Positions 18,601 through 29,200 of a stretch of DNA of 64,000 bases are shown piece after piece. Position numbers and translations under genes: made by a program. Source of the stretch: Phoronis australis (Eukaryota; Phoronida; Phoronidae); assembly GCA_002633005.1 (NCBI GenBank), contig NMRA01000381.1, positions 121,057 to 185,056 on the forward strand, in the 5' to 3' direction. Each line of letters opens with the position of its first letter. Position 1 is the stretch's first letter. The notes under the pieces are model-generated. The model did no database searches, had not been told where the DNA came from, and worked only from the letters and a program-made list of their open reading frames with translations.

Positions 18601-19506
18601 GATAAAAGCAAAGTTGATGTAACTTATAAATGCAAAAAGCACCAAAAAGCTTTTATGACATTTTGAAAATTTTGAGACGTGACAAGTTGTCACTTGCAAT
18701 TTAACAAATCCATTCTCTGATACAGCTAAGTTTGTGATTACAAATGGTGCTATGGTTTCACCAAAGTTTGGGTTACATTCTTTGATTACATTTCTCAGTT
18801 GTATACAATGGAAAAGTGGGGAGATTAGTCTCATTTCAGTTTTCATTTACTATCAACGATTCACTGGGATAGCATTTACTTCATTATTTGAACCAATTGT
18901 ATTGCAAAACACAACTGTTGTGTTGTAGGGATCGTGCTAAAGAACTCAACCTTGACATTGTTCTGAACTACATTCGAGATCAAGCAGCTGACAGGGACGC
19001 CTGGGACATGGCTGATCAAGGTATGTCAACCTCCCTGTTGCCCGTACTCCCTGCAGAATACCATAGGACAAGTGAATTCATGGATATAAACAAGTTGCCT
19101 TATCGCTTCTTTAGAGTATGTTCTCATTCAGAAACATTGGTATGAACCAGTGTTGTTCCTTCAAAAACCAAGCAATTTTTTTCCAAAGAAGACCACCCAT
19201 CAAAAACCACAGTACACCTTCTCTTTCTTCTTGAACACGGTTGATTCTTCTTTTTTTCTGCCAATATTAAAAGTGTATTTAACCTTTCTTTAAGGTCTTC
19301 AACTAATGTCTGGCCATGAGCTCAACAGCTTACCCACACTCTCCACTGTGGAGAAACTGAAAAAGATGGGCTCGAGGAGCTCACTATTCAAGAAGGATTT
19401 TGGCTCTCGTACATCACTTGGCTCTTCTACTTCAAGCAAGTCATTCAAGAAGGCATCAGACAGTGTTGAAAGTACCTCGCATGGTGAGACTGCCAAGGGC
19501 ATTTAA
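6638..19506 (+). CDS. Predicted ubiquitin-like / multi-pass membrane / armadillo-repeat protein (656 aa)
   Basis: I do not recognise a named family. Sixteen exons with GT/AG borders join in one frame: 6638-6670, 8936-9148, 9404-9541, 9876-10030, 12592-12685, 13029-13172, 14034-14110, 14518-14607, 15117-15216, 15765-15913, 16391-16518, 16802-16911, 17898-18002, 18209-18339, 18929-19020, 19295-19506 (1971 nt with stop). Residues 1-80 look like a ubiquitin fold (MLLYVESK, a helix around VRAQLLHILYELG, then FRLRHNGVYLRDAYTVADYKL). Residues 83-128 are a hydrophilic linker. Residues 130-257 hold three or four hydrophobic segments. Residues 260-590 are leucine-rich helical pairs of armadillo type (AIQEYAAEALAELL, QRIALQALELLAI). 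The tail from about 600 is Ser/Lys-rich. There is no C-terminal GG on the ubiquitin-like part, so it is probably an integral, non-conjugated domain. Function is unknown; scaffolding at a membrane is inference. Exon 1 (11 codons) is the least certain. Exons 2-4 also occur in a second copy at 10844-11798 that I treat as an assembly duplicate. Confidence 0.82.
7138..7213. other. Near-perfect 76-nt hairpin in UBL-ARM intron 1
   Basis: The left arm 7138-7173 and right arm 7180-7213 pair across a 6-base loop: 12 pairs, a 2/3 bulge, 8 pairs, a 5/2 internal loop, then 10 pairs. Ends read GTGATTTGAGAA and TTCTCAAATCAC. A second, weaker inverted pair lies just left (GTGAATAAAG at 7073-7082 and CTTTATTCAC at 7127-7136). 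The size suits a pre-miRNA-like foldback, but a tiny palindromic MITE is equally possible. The rest of intron 1 (6671-8935) shows no exon; part of it at about 8030-8185 is a dispersed repeat. Confidence 0.7.
8030..8185. repeat. Diverged dispersed repeat, copy A (partner at 42728-42880)
   Basis: The stretch shares blocks with 42728-42880 in the same orientation: an AATTAATGGCAG block, then AAGTCAAAAATCAAATTCT, then CTACTTTCAGAA-like and GTTTTGTAGA blocks at matching spacing. It is old and too diverged to classify; no ends or target duplication are visible. Confidence 0.55.
9064..10675. repeat. Copy 1 of a 1.6-kb direct duplication joined by an N
   Basis: This stretch, from within exon 2 to the middle of intron 4 of the UBL-ARM gene, is nearly identical to 10844-12443, with scattered substitutions and small indels. 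Exon 3 differs by one replacement (SDTPLD here, SDTLLD in copy 2), and exon 4 by silent changes only. The copies are separated by 167 bp (10676-10842) present once and by a single N at 10843. Haplotype redundancy in the assembly is the simplest explanation. Confidence 0.9.
10844..12443. repeat. Copy 2 of the 1.6-kb duplication, with second copies of exons 2 (part), 3 and 4
   Basis: It starts directly after the N at 10843 in mid exon 2, so its exon 2 (10844-10928) has no acceptor of its own. Exon 3 copy is 11177-11314 and exon 4 copy 11644-11798, each with intact splice signals and the same lengths as copy 1 (138 and 155 nt). Splicing both exon 4 copies in series would break frame, since 155 is not a multiple of three. 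Only one set should be used in a gene model. Confidence 0.88.
13475..13690. repeat. Diverged dispersed repeat, copy A (partner at 37655-37870)
   Basis: Both copies contain a run of T then AAAAGTG-TCTAA, further similar blocks, TTTGTCTTTGTTTT, a TTTTAGCAACTTT block, and an AGCTGGCGGCAATCCTC / AGTGGCGGCTTTCTTCC block, in the same order and orientation. This identifies an old interspersed element in UBL-ARM intron 6. A 62-codon open frame inside it is not an exon. Confidence 0.5.
17329..17455 (+). mobile_element. tRNA-derived SINE-like element with A and B boxes
   Basis: The A-box-like TAGTTCAGTGAGTACCAGCG begins at 17338 and a near-perfect B-box, GGTCGAACCCC, lies at 17433-17443. This is the internal RNA polymerase III promoter layout of a tRNA-derived SINE. 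The spacing is longer than in most tRNAs and no closing acceptor stem is seen, so it is not a tRNA gene. It is in UBL-ARM intron 12 (16912-17897); the rest of that intron shows nothing recognisable. Confidence 0.5.
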
Positions 19507-19747
19507 TGGTCTTTTCATTTGTTGTACACATCTGGGATGTTGTTCAGAGTTTGTTCTCTTGTTACCTTGAAATACCTGCAGAAGAGTATATCAGTTTGTA
19601 ATTGCCTTTCACGAGATAATTTGGTTTCATATATTATTTGTATGCAGGAATGTATAACATTAGTTGTTTATCTACCTTGTATTAATAATGTTGTCATACA
19701 TTATGGCAGACATTATTGGATTTCTGTTTTGGATTTCTCATCTATAA

Positions 19748-20122
19748 AATAAATGCTAAAAGAACATTTATTCCTTTCATAGTGTGTGTTCTATATCAAC
19801 ACATGGTGATAGCTAGACTATTTACTGAAGGGCAGTCAGTTTTTGGAAAATAGAAAGCTGCTATTTTTGCAAAGTAACTGAAGAACAACTAATGTTGATA
19901 TTGTGCATCATCTTTTGTTGTACATCATCAGTGTTAAGGATCTAGAAAATTAATTGTGTCAAGAACGCAAATGTAGAAATCTGTCATTATTCACATTTTT
20001 CAGTACAATGATTTTGTATAACTGTTCTGTGCGATGTTAACCCAGTGCCACGGTATTTTCATGTGTAAGTATTGGCTGGACCAGTGCTTTTATGTATTTT
20101 TTCTAGAAAAAAATGAAATAAA
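19748..20122 (+). terminator. Candidate poly(A) signals of the UBL-ARM gene
   Basis: AATAAA occurs at 19748-19753 and 20117-20122, about 240 and 610 nt after the stop codon. The second is followed by T-rich sequence. Which is used cannot be told from the sequence. Confidence 0.5.
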
Positions 20123-22642
20123 GCTTTAGAAATTAACCAATACATCTTTTTGTTTTCTGAATCTTGTATTATTCAGTAGTAATAGGAAGTTGAAGCTTAC
20201 AATGTCATTGAAGAGTAGCTCTGGGTACCAGGGAATTTGAAGAGTAGCTCTGGGTACCAGGGAATTTCAAAAGAGCCTCAACAAGGAAATGCCCATGTGG
20301 GGGTATTTTCGGAAACGATGTTTAAAAAAATCCTCTTTAGATAGTTTTACATGAAAATATGGGGAAATGTCACAATTTTCTCTATTTTTATATTTAAGAA
20401 GACCTTTAAAATGTTTCAAATCATTCAATAGCCAGCAAAAGGGTCATCTAGACTAATAGTAGCCAAGGTTCAAAATAAACGAAGCCTTCAACATGCCTTC
20501 AAACCTGCAGTTGGCAGTAATTCCAGAGCCTCACCACTTTTTTGAAAGACCCAGGCTCTTTTTGAATGTGAAATTACTTTGGTGAAATGACATCTGTCAT
20601 GTCCACGTAGTGTGAACATTCTTTTCTGATCGAGATTGCTGTTAGTATAGTAATTTCTACGAGTCTGACAAGATTTTGTGCGATTCTGATTCCTAACAAA
20701 AAATGTGCGTACCGGTTTGAAAGTAACCAAGTTAAGTTGTACGTTAAAATGAAAACAAAAAGGACAGTAAGTAATAGCCACAGGTGATGCTGAGGTTGTC
20801 ATCAGCTCTTCTCAGAAACTCTTGCCATTTACATCAAAATCTCTTTCAGCAAAAACAGATACACAACCAAACAAAAAGCTCAATCATTGTATTACTCTCA
20901 AATATCCACACTAAACAGTAAAAATGTAAGTGCGCAGACATTACAAATATAAATCTATTGATTGTCAAAAACAACAGCCAGTATGAGCCCACACATGGCG
21001 GCCATGTTTTAATCTTTGGTTAAAAAACAACATGGAAGATTGCTTTCACAAACACAGTAAAGAAAAATAAAAAAATAACTACACATTTTGTTAGTTTACA
21101 ATATTAATACTTCTACTGCTACAGGAGGGGCAGGTTTTAATAAATTGATTTAACTAGAAAATGTGTTCACATGGCATACAGCTGTTTACATGGAAATGTG
21201 ACTTGAGTCGACATGTCCCACTGCCTCACTCTAAGCAAATAATTCAATCAACTCCAACACTTGGTGTAGCATTGCCCGTGAATAAATACATAAGTTTCAA
21301 AAAGTTGATAAAACCTATTCTCAAAAATCAACAAAGTTTATGAACAAAAAATTTTGGCTTGATTTATAGCAGTTATTCTTTGATTGTTGACAAAGCCAGA
21401 CAAATTTTGACATGATTTTCAACAATTATGAAAACTTTAAAAATTCAATCATATATAACACAGTCACAAATGAACGGTGAATTGTATGTTACACGATTGT
21501 CTAAATATTAATTAGTATAACTAGGTAGTAGACCTTTATTAATACACGTTTCATTGAACACGAATTAGTAGATGAACAATCCACATTGTCCTCTCATATA
21601 AACATAATAGTGTCCTATGCTCATTGGGAGCCAAGATACAGTTTTTATATTGATTTCAGTGTTGTTTTCATCTCTCACAATGAACATCAGACAACTCCTC
21701 AGATCCCTACTACGTCAGTAAAATGAGGACGATTCAACTACAAAGTTGTGTTCAATCAAATGTATATTGATGAATTGTCTATGTATCCCAGATTGCATTT
21801 CACAACACATTTCCAATGAAATGCCACAGCATAACGTTGATATAGTGTAATGATGATAATGTATGTTCACCATTTCAAGTAGCCACAAGTTCAGATACAA
21901 GATTCTACTTGTGTCAAGGATTAAAACATTGGTCCACCTCGGCAAATGTGTGTTCAAGACAATTATCACAATATCAACATTATTTAGTAATTTCAAAGCA
22001 AAAATGCTAGATAAACTTAAATAAAATAAGACACACAAAACTAAAACGTGGTTAAAACAATGAACTTGACATTCAAACAGTAATGAATAATGACGAATGA
22101 TTTTGCACAATTGTGCTGGGCATAACATCTCACCAATACAACCTTGTGAAATCTTGCATATGTAAAAATCAATAAAGAATAAAGTACAGATTAGGTTTCA
22201 CTACAAAAACTACAAAGTTTCACCATTCAAATCACAGAGGTGTAGGCAATATTAAAATAATTCTACTTTTAAATTTCAACTTATACTGTTAATGATGAGG
22301 ACAGTAAATTAACCCTTACCCTGCTCACTGACAAAACGCTTGTTTGCACAAAAAAGTTTCAGTAGACGCAAAATTACTAATTCTACATTTGACACTTACC
22401 AGCTGTAGGGACAGTAAGTTCACAGTAGGTGTCTATGAAAGCAGACATTACTTTTAACGAAGAGAGCAACTATTGCAACATCAAACTTCAACAAGAGTAA
22501 AAATCAAGCCTATAAACAATGGGGAGTACAAGCCTATGATGACAATTACACACCATGATGTAAGAACTCTTCAAATTTTTAATTATAGCTTCCTTTCACT
22601 GCCTGTTCAGCTGTCAATGTTGGAATGTTGGGGACTTAAAAA

Positions 22643-22920
22643 TAGCAAGCTCATACCAACTTGAATTACTGCTGATTGAGCCTAGCAAGCTCATACCAAC
22701 TTGAATTACTGCTGATTGAGCCAGCAAGCTCATACCAACTTGAATTACTGCTGATTGCGCCAGCAAGGTCATACCAACTTGAATTCCTGCTGATTGAGCC
22801 TAGCAAGCTCATACCAACTTGAATTACTGCTGATTGAGCCTAGCAAGCTCATACCAACTTGAATTACTGCTGATTGAGCCTAGCAAGCTCATACCAACTT
22901 GAATTACTGCCGATTGAACC
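22643..22920. repeat. 40-bp minisatellite, 7 copies
   Basis: Units starting TAGCAAGCTCATACCAACTT recur at 22643, 22683, 22723, 22762, 22801, 22841 and 22881; two units are 39 bp. It lies about 300 bp downstream of the Pax stop and may be inside the Pax 3' UTR if a more distal poly(A) site is used. Confidence 0.95.
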
Positions 22921-23212
22921 AGCAGCTCAAGTGCCATGCAACAGAATACTTGCACCATTTTGAATTGAATAAACTCTATGTTCTTGTTGGTAACGAAAAC
23001 AGATTCCAAATGAGTAAAGAATATTACAAGACCGAGTAAAATGTCCAATTGTATTTTTGTTTTTGTTTTCAGCCAGCTAAACAGGATGACAAGCAGCTTT
23101 TATTGAACTTAAGAAAGATCTTGAAAAAATGTTTTTGGTAACGTTACAAACTCTTAACAGAAGAATTGCGACAAGGAAAAGCGTGAAATTATAATCATTC
23201 CCAGCAACTACA

Positions 23213-26200
23213 CTATTTTCCTTCATTATCGTCCGGTGTCTCACCATCTTGATTCTGTCCACACTCCTCCCTGCTGCTGGCTTGCTGAATATGTTCCTGC
23301 TCTTCGAGTTTTTGAAGCAGCCCAGACTCACCTGGAATGCTAGACCGAAGAGTACCGTCTCCATGGCTCAATGTGGGCTCACCATTATCAACGTCCATTT
23401 CGAAACTTTTGACAATTTGGGCATGAACTACGCTCATCAAACTAAGGTTGTTCTCCTCTGGCAATTTGTTACCATTTTGAGAATAATTAAATGCTGGTGT
23501 TACAGCACTTGCTTTCTTTTTTGGGCTGGGAGAAGACCTGGAATGATTGGGTGCATCTCGTTTCAGTGACTCTCGAGATAATTCAGAGACAGCATGTGTG
23601 TGGTCGGCTATGTCCCCGTTGTATGCTGGAGATTCAATCACGTGTGGAAACTCGTCAGCATTTCGATCAACCGATAAATTCCTGGTCACCTTAAGTGGTA
23701 GAGGAGACTGCCGTTGGTCCTTCACTGTTTTGTCCCGTTTACTGCTGGCACTAGAACACTGTATGCTTTGCTTGAATGTACTGTCAAAAACAAACTGGGA
23801 ATCGTGCAACATAGCAATTTCATTCTTTACAACCCACATTCCATTGCCAACAGACATGATCTCGTAACGTTTGCCCATAAGAATGAGAACCTGTTTCTGA
23901 CCGCCACCATTGGTCGTTGCCTCTGAAGACGCTCTAAGGTCTAACGGTTGGATATCTTGTGTTGACTTCTTCATGGGGCTGTCTCCAAATAATTCAGAGG
24001 ACTTCCTACTTAAGTCGAGAGCCGTGTCATCTTGAGTGGAATTTTCTACTTTTGGAAGATTACAGTGAGGTGGAAATAAGTTAACTGGAAATGAAGGCCT
24101 CCCTGAATGTTGAAAATATGTTTTGGAGAGATTGGAATGCAGCATGGTTTGCCAAGAATTGGCACTTGGAAGCGGATCATTGCTGTTTACATCAGAGCCA
24201 CGGACAGTAACATTTGGGGGTACACCCAATGCAGGTGAAAATGAGTGGGTAACAGTAGATGACCTTTGGTTTCCTGTGACCTGCAAAGAGGCAGGGACTG
24301 GTGATTTGAGAGATGGCAGGTCAGTCACCTTCCTGTGCTTCATGGGATCCACACCAGGTGACGTCTGTGATGGTGATGAGTCACTGTCAAAGTCTTCATC
24401 CACATCATCCAAATCGTGCGAAGTCTACCAACAAAGATACGCAAAAATTAATTTAATGTAAGCTCTCGCTTTAACGTGTTGCATCGCATACCTGTTCCCT
24501 GCATGTATGCAATGCAAGGCATAGGTACACTATCTTTAATTTCTATTGTAATCATCAAGTTTTTCAAAATCAAACATATTCTGTTTAAACTTTAATTTAA
24601 ATTTTAATTCCATTTCAAGTCAGATTGCGGAGCGTGTGTAAAAGCTAACGGATTAGCTGGAGCTGAACCCACGAGGAGCCGTGGTTTCAAGCCCTATTAA
24701 TTCCTAGCAAAAATGTACCTCATACGTGTGAACCAGTAATAGAATTGTATCAACTCAGATGTAGGAAATGATGTATATTTTTGCAACAGGTATTGGTTCC
24801 AGTCAGGCCTTCATCCAGGATTTCGAAAATAGGGTGTCCAAAATGAGGTTCCCAATATTCCAGGGCGTCCATAATTCCGACGCGTAACCCCCCATCCCCA
24901 GCAATCCCCCCAAACACACAGATTTTTTTACAAAAAAATGCATAGACCAAGGTTTTTACATCTAAGTTTACAAAACAGCCTTCTGTAGTGAGCATTTTAA
25001 TAAAACATTGGTGTAGACCAAGACTTTTACAATGCTATCAACCAAGTGTGAGCATAGCAACATTGTATATACTTTGTATATACATTGTATATTTCTTCCT
25101 GCTTTGAAAAAAGAGCCCCCACTGTGAGCCTTCAGAGGCTTCCTAGTAATCATTACAATGTGTGTGTCCAAACTTGAAAGGTTCCTATTGACAGTGGGCG
25201 TCCAAATGATACATTGGGCGTCCTTGCCAGGGCGTCCATATTAGTGCTGGGGCGTCCATTTGGACGCCCAGGACGTACGCTGCATGAAGGCCTGGTTCCA
25301 GTGTCTATTTCCATCTACGATTTCCTGAGTCAACGATACAGATTTTCTCCACGTTACACACGATAACTATGACCAAACAAAACCCGAAATGGCAATTCGA
25401 AGTAGAGAGACAGTGACGCTGCTTCAGGTCTGGAGGGACGTCAGTCTCTCCTGCAAGGGTGACAGGATCCCCCAGCAGAACATTGATTTATCTTTCAATG
25501 TTCAGTATTAGATACAAACTTGGCGATATGATCTGGTCAGAATTAATCGCTTATGCATTGTAAACGTGGAAACAAAGCTACTTGAGCCCATAGGACTGTA
25601 ACTACATAAAGTAAGTCAATCCAGAGTTAGAGTAGACGTGATAACAGATTAATAAAAATGACACATTCACCATTGCAGTGAGAAATGTAACATAAATGAA
25701 CAAAAACATTTTCCTGTTTACACTATTGTACCAATCACTATTCCAACACCCAAACGATCACATTTTACAAGTACAGCAAACCTCATGCGTTGCAAGAAGA
25801 GCAGAGCTTTGACATTAAATGCAAGACAGTTGACAGGTATGTACTGTTAGTGTAGACTGTAACATCAAATGCATGACAGGTTTGCACAATTAGTGGCTAT
25901 TTGTGATATCAAATGTATGTACGACATGCTTGTATTTTAGTGGTCAGTTTCACATACAACAATACATTGTGGATCCTATTAGGTAGCACTTTTAATCAAA
26001 GTTTTGTTAAATCATCATACTAATATTTTTAAGTAGAAGGTTATAAAGTAAAGTAGTTAACAAATATATGCCAATTTCAGTAATTAAATATTTTCAATTT
26101 TTGCCCTTCCGTAAAGCTGAAACTTCTAGAACAAACAAGAACCTTTGGATGAATTTATCAGATGGGGAAATGCTACCTCATCAGTGAAATCATATCCTCT

Positions 26201-29200
26201 TCTCTTTACCAGTGACTTATCTCGTATGATGCGGTTGATAGAGCTGATACTTGGCACTGACTTTTCACTGCAGATGTTGTCTTCTAACAATCTGAGCATA
26301 AAATGAGTGGTTGTATGAAGAGTAAACTCCAATGATTATACAAGCAAAACAGTATGATCTGAACACTTATACATCTAACAACAGGCCTACTCAAGACCAG
26401 GCCAATGCATTTTGTAAATAATATCATGGCTCACTTAAAGCCCAGGTACTTCTTCACGATTACTCAAGACCCCAGGTGGTCACATATGACCCCGCCCTGT
26501 TATGTGGCCCACGCTAATTCTGAAATTCACTAAATGATCATAATTCACAAGTATTGTTATCGGAAACATATCAGAAAATCTCCCTTAACAGTATTTTCTT
26601 AATAAAGACAATTCTAACAACTAGAACACTGAGATGTAATGGAACATTTTACTACCAGGTACCCCTTGCTGGCATATGCAGAAAGCTTTCAAGCTACTTG
26701 TGGTGTACATGCCTATACCGGTAATTACCTTCAGTGGGAGTTGGCTTCACATTTGTAGACTGTTGATGGTTTCAATTAAAATTAAACCAGCACATATTCC
26801 AGAGTGGGCATTTAATTGAGCCAAGATGGTAGGTGATCATGAATGTTCTGTGACAACATTCCTAGATAACCAAGTCATACGAGTTGATGTCATTAAGGGG
26901 TCTGTATAGCAAGTTTTACAATAAGTAGTATAGAACTAAGGCACAGCTACACTAAGCTTCCACTGTAAGCATCCTGACGCATTGTGTTACCGATTGCTCC
27001 TAACTTTAAGTTAAGTGTCCAGTGAACACAAGCAAGAGACACTACTTTAAGTTAAGTGTCCAGTGAACACAAGCAAGAGACACTACTTTAAGTTAAGTGT
27101 CCAGTGAACACAAGCAAGAGACACTACTTTAAGTTAAGTGTCCGGTGAACACAAGCAAGAGACACTACTTTAAGTTAAGTGTCCAGTGAACACAAGCAAG
27201 AGACACTACTTTAAGTTAAGTGTCCAGTGAACACAAGCAAGAGACGCTACTTTAAGTTAAGTGTCCGGTGAACACAAGCAAGAGACACTACTTTAAGTTA
27301 AGTGTCCAGTGAACACAAGCAAGAGACGCTACTTTAAAATAAGTGTCCAGTGAATACAAGCAAGAGACGCTACTTTAAGTTAAGTGTCCAGTGAATACAA
27401 GCAAGAGACACTACTTCAAGTTAAGTGTCCTGTGAATACAAGCAAGAGACACTATTGTCTGCACTGTTTACAAACAGAAAAGTGGCATTTCTAAAACATG
27501 AATTCCTAGTTTAAAAAAATCTAAATATTCATACAAAATAACGGTTAATGACTCCAAGCAATTGCACGGTATGGGGAAATGTACAACGTGTTTGGATTGG
27601 TCATGAGGAGTATGGCGTTGTCATGAGCTAAAATGGCAAAAAATCACCGACAAGGAGTACTTTAGGAAATCGTTCACTTTGTTACACATGACTTTTTGTA
27701 ATGAAAATGTTGGCATGCACTCAGTCAAAGAGTAGTTGTTGAATGTGATCTTAATTACATTAATAAGGTCCCTATACTGACTATGCTCAAGAGATTTCAC
27801 TAAGTGTTTACACGAAGATAAACTTCGAGCGTCAACTTTTTACATTTGTTCTTGTTTATCTAAATTTTTGTGCTTGAGTACCACCACGAAACCATAGACA
27901 ACGCGCATGAGAAGTACAGCTGATATTTGTAATTTGTAGTTATGTAGCATTTTATGATACCTACTCTCAAAATATCTGTACCGACTCGTCACACTTGAGT
28001 TTCGCGTCACTGTCTGAACTCGACATGAGCAACTGTACAGTTTCACATTGAGCCAGTTGTGTTTTCAACTTTTCGTTGTCTAATTATGTATCAATACCTG
28101 CACAAAGCTAATCATTCCTATACATAATGATATAAACCAGTATCTTGATAAATAATGTCAAATGACTTTGCAATCGAATTCCCGGTCAAATAGTTACTGT
28201 CCGACTTACTGCACAGACTATATCTTCCAGAACTAATTGAGATTTGTTGGTTTCTACAACATAAACCACGTAAATTGCCCAGCACTAAAATTAGCAGACT
28301 GTTGCAACGACTTCAAACTGGAGGAAATATTAACAATTCCTATACAACAGACTGCAAGGTTTGGCACGAGAATGACCCATTAAACATTTGACATGTTGGA
28401 ATTTCTCCAGTGCCAGTTCACCTCCTACCAACTGTTTCAATTTCAGTGATAAAATGCCACACATTTTTCTAATTTTTCAACTCCAAACGCAGATGGGGTG
28501 AATGTCAAAATTTTTCCGTGGAAAACTTTATTATATCTGATCCGCCAAAACTTTACAATGTCCTTCGAATACCTCATTGTGTTGTTGAGGGTAACAATTC
28601 TACCGCATTTAAAAACAGTAAAAACGCTGTATTGTCTAAGGGGAACGGGCCATCTGCTATTATCCTATTAAACTGGACCCAGGTGTCTGATTTGGCTATT
28701 GTTTTCAAAGCATCAATCATGCGTGGTGTGACTTCAAATATTTCTTTTATTGCCCTGTATTCTCGTGCTAAACCTTTCTCTATATCCCTTCCGCACTCTT
28801 TTTGCTCAGTGTATTCTTCATCTTTGCCTTCTCGTTCTACTTTTGAAATGGACTCTTGTGCTCAAACTTTTTTTCTAGTATAGGTATCTTTTGTTAGGAA
28901 TGCATGTGCACAACCATGGCGAAGTGGGCAAAAAGGTTCGCCTCTGAGAAACAAAAACTCCGAAAAAAAGTAGAAACCGAGACAAAAGTCCACTAAAAAG
29001 GCAGGAACTACCAAAATTCGGCAAATGCACGATTCATAGGTATGGAAGTATCCCATGAATCTTAGTAAAGGTCTATGCACTAAAAAATTCAAGCACCCCA
29101 TTTTTTAGCCTGGGTGCGCGGATGCACCAATATTTTTTTACTCTGAAACATTCCAAACAATTGTGTTCAAACAATGTTAGATACCGTACGGTACCTGTAG

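Larger units (their letters stand above)
19507..23212. other. Convergent 3' intergenic region
   Basis: The UBL-ARM gene ends at 19506 and the Pax gene, on the other strand, ends at 23213, so this 3.7 kb holds both 3' untranslated regions. No third gene is visible. It contains a 29-bp direct duplication at 20209-20266, a 40-bp minisatellite at 22643-22920 and a minus-strand AATAAA (plus coordinates 23099-23104), about 110 nt after the Pax stop. Open frames of up to 137 codons here have no recognisable content. Confidence 0.7.

Noticed and set aside
21715-22128. 137-codon minus-strand ORF between the UBL-ARM and Pax genes
   Set aside because: Hydrophobic and His/Cys/Leu-rich with no motif or splice partner; it lies in likely 3' UTR or intergenic AT-rich sequence.
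24123-24461. 112-codon plus-strand ORF
   Set aside because: It is antisense to the large Pax exon 5, whose frame is continuous with the paired-domain exons. Other plus-strand ORFs over 23213-24412 are rejected for the same reason.
24424-26209. Homeodomain exon in Pax intron 4 or elsewhere in the gene
   Set aside because: I looked for the conserved third-helix pattern (WFQNRR-like) in frames of the introns and exon 5 and found none; exon 4 joins exon 5 in phase 0 without needing another exon.
27004-27454. CRISPR-like array
   Set aside because: The repeats are directly adjacent with no unique spacers and lie in an intron of an animal gene; it is a minisatellite. The same holds for the arrays at 22643, 37105, 57001 and 61817.
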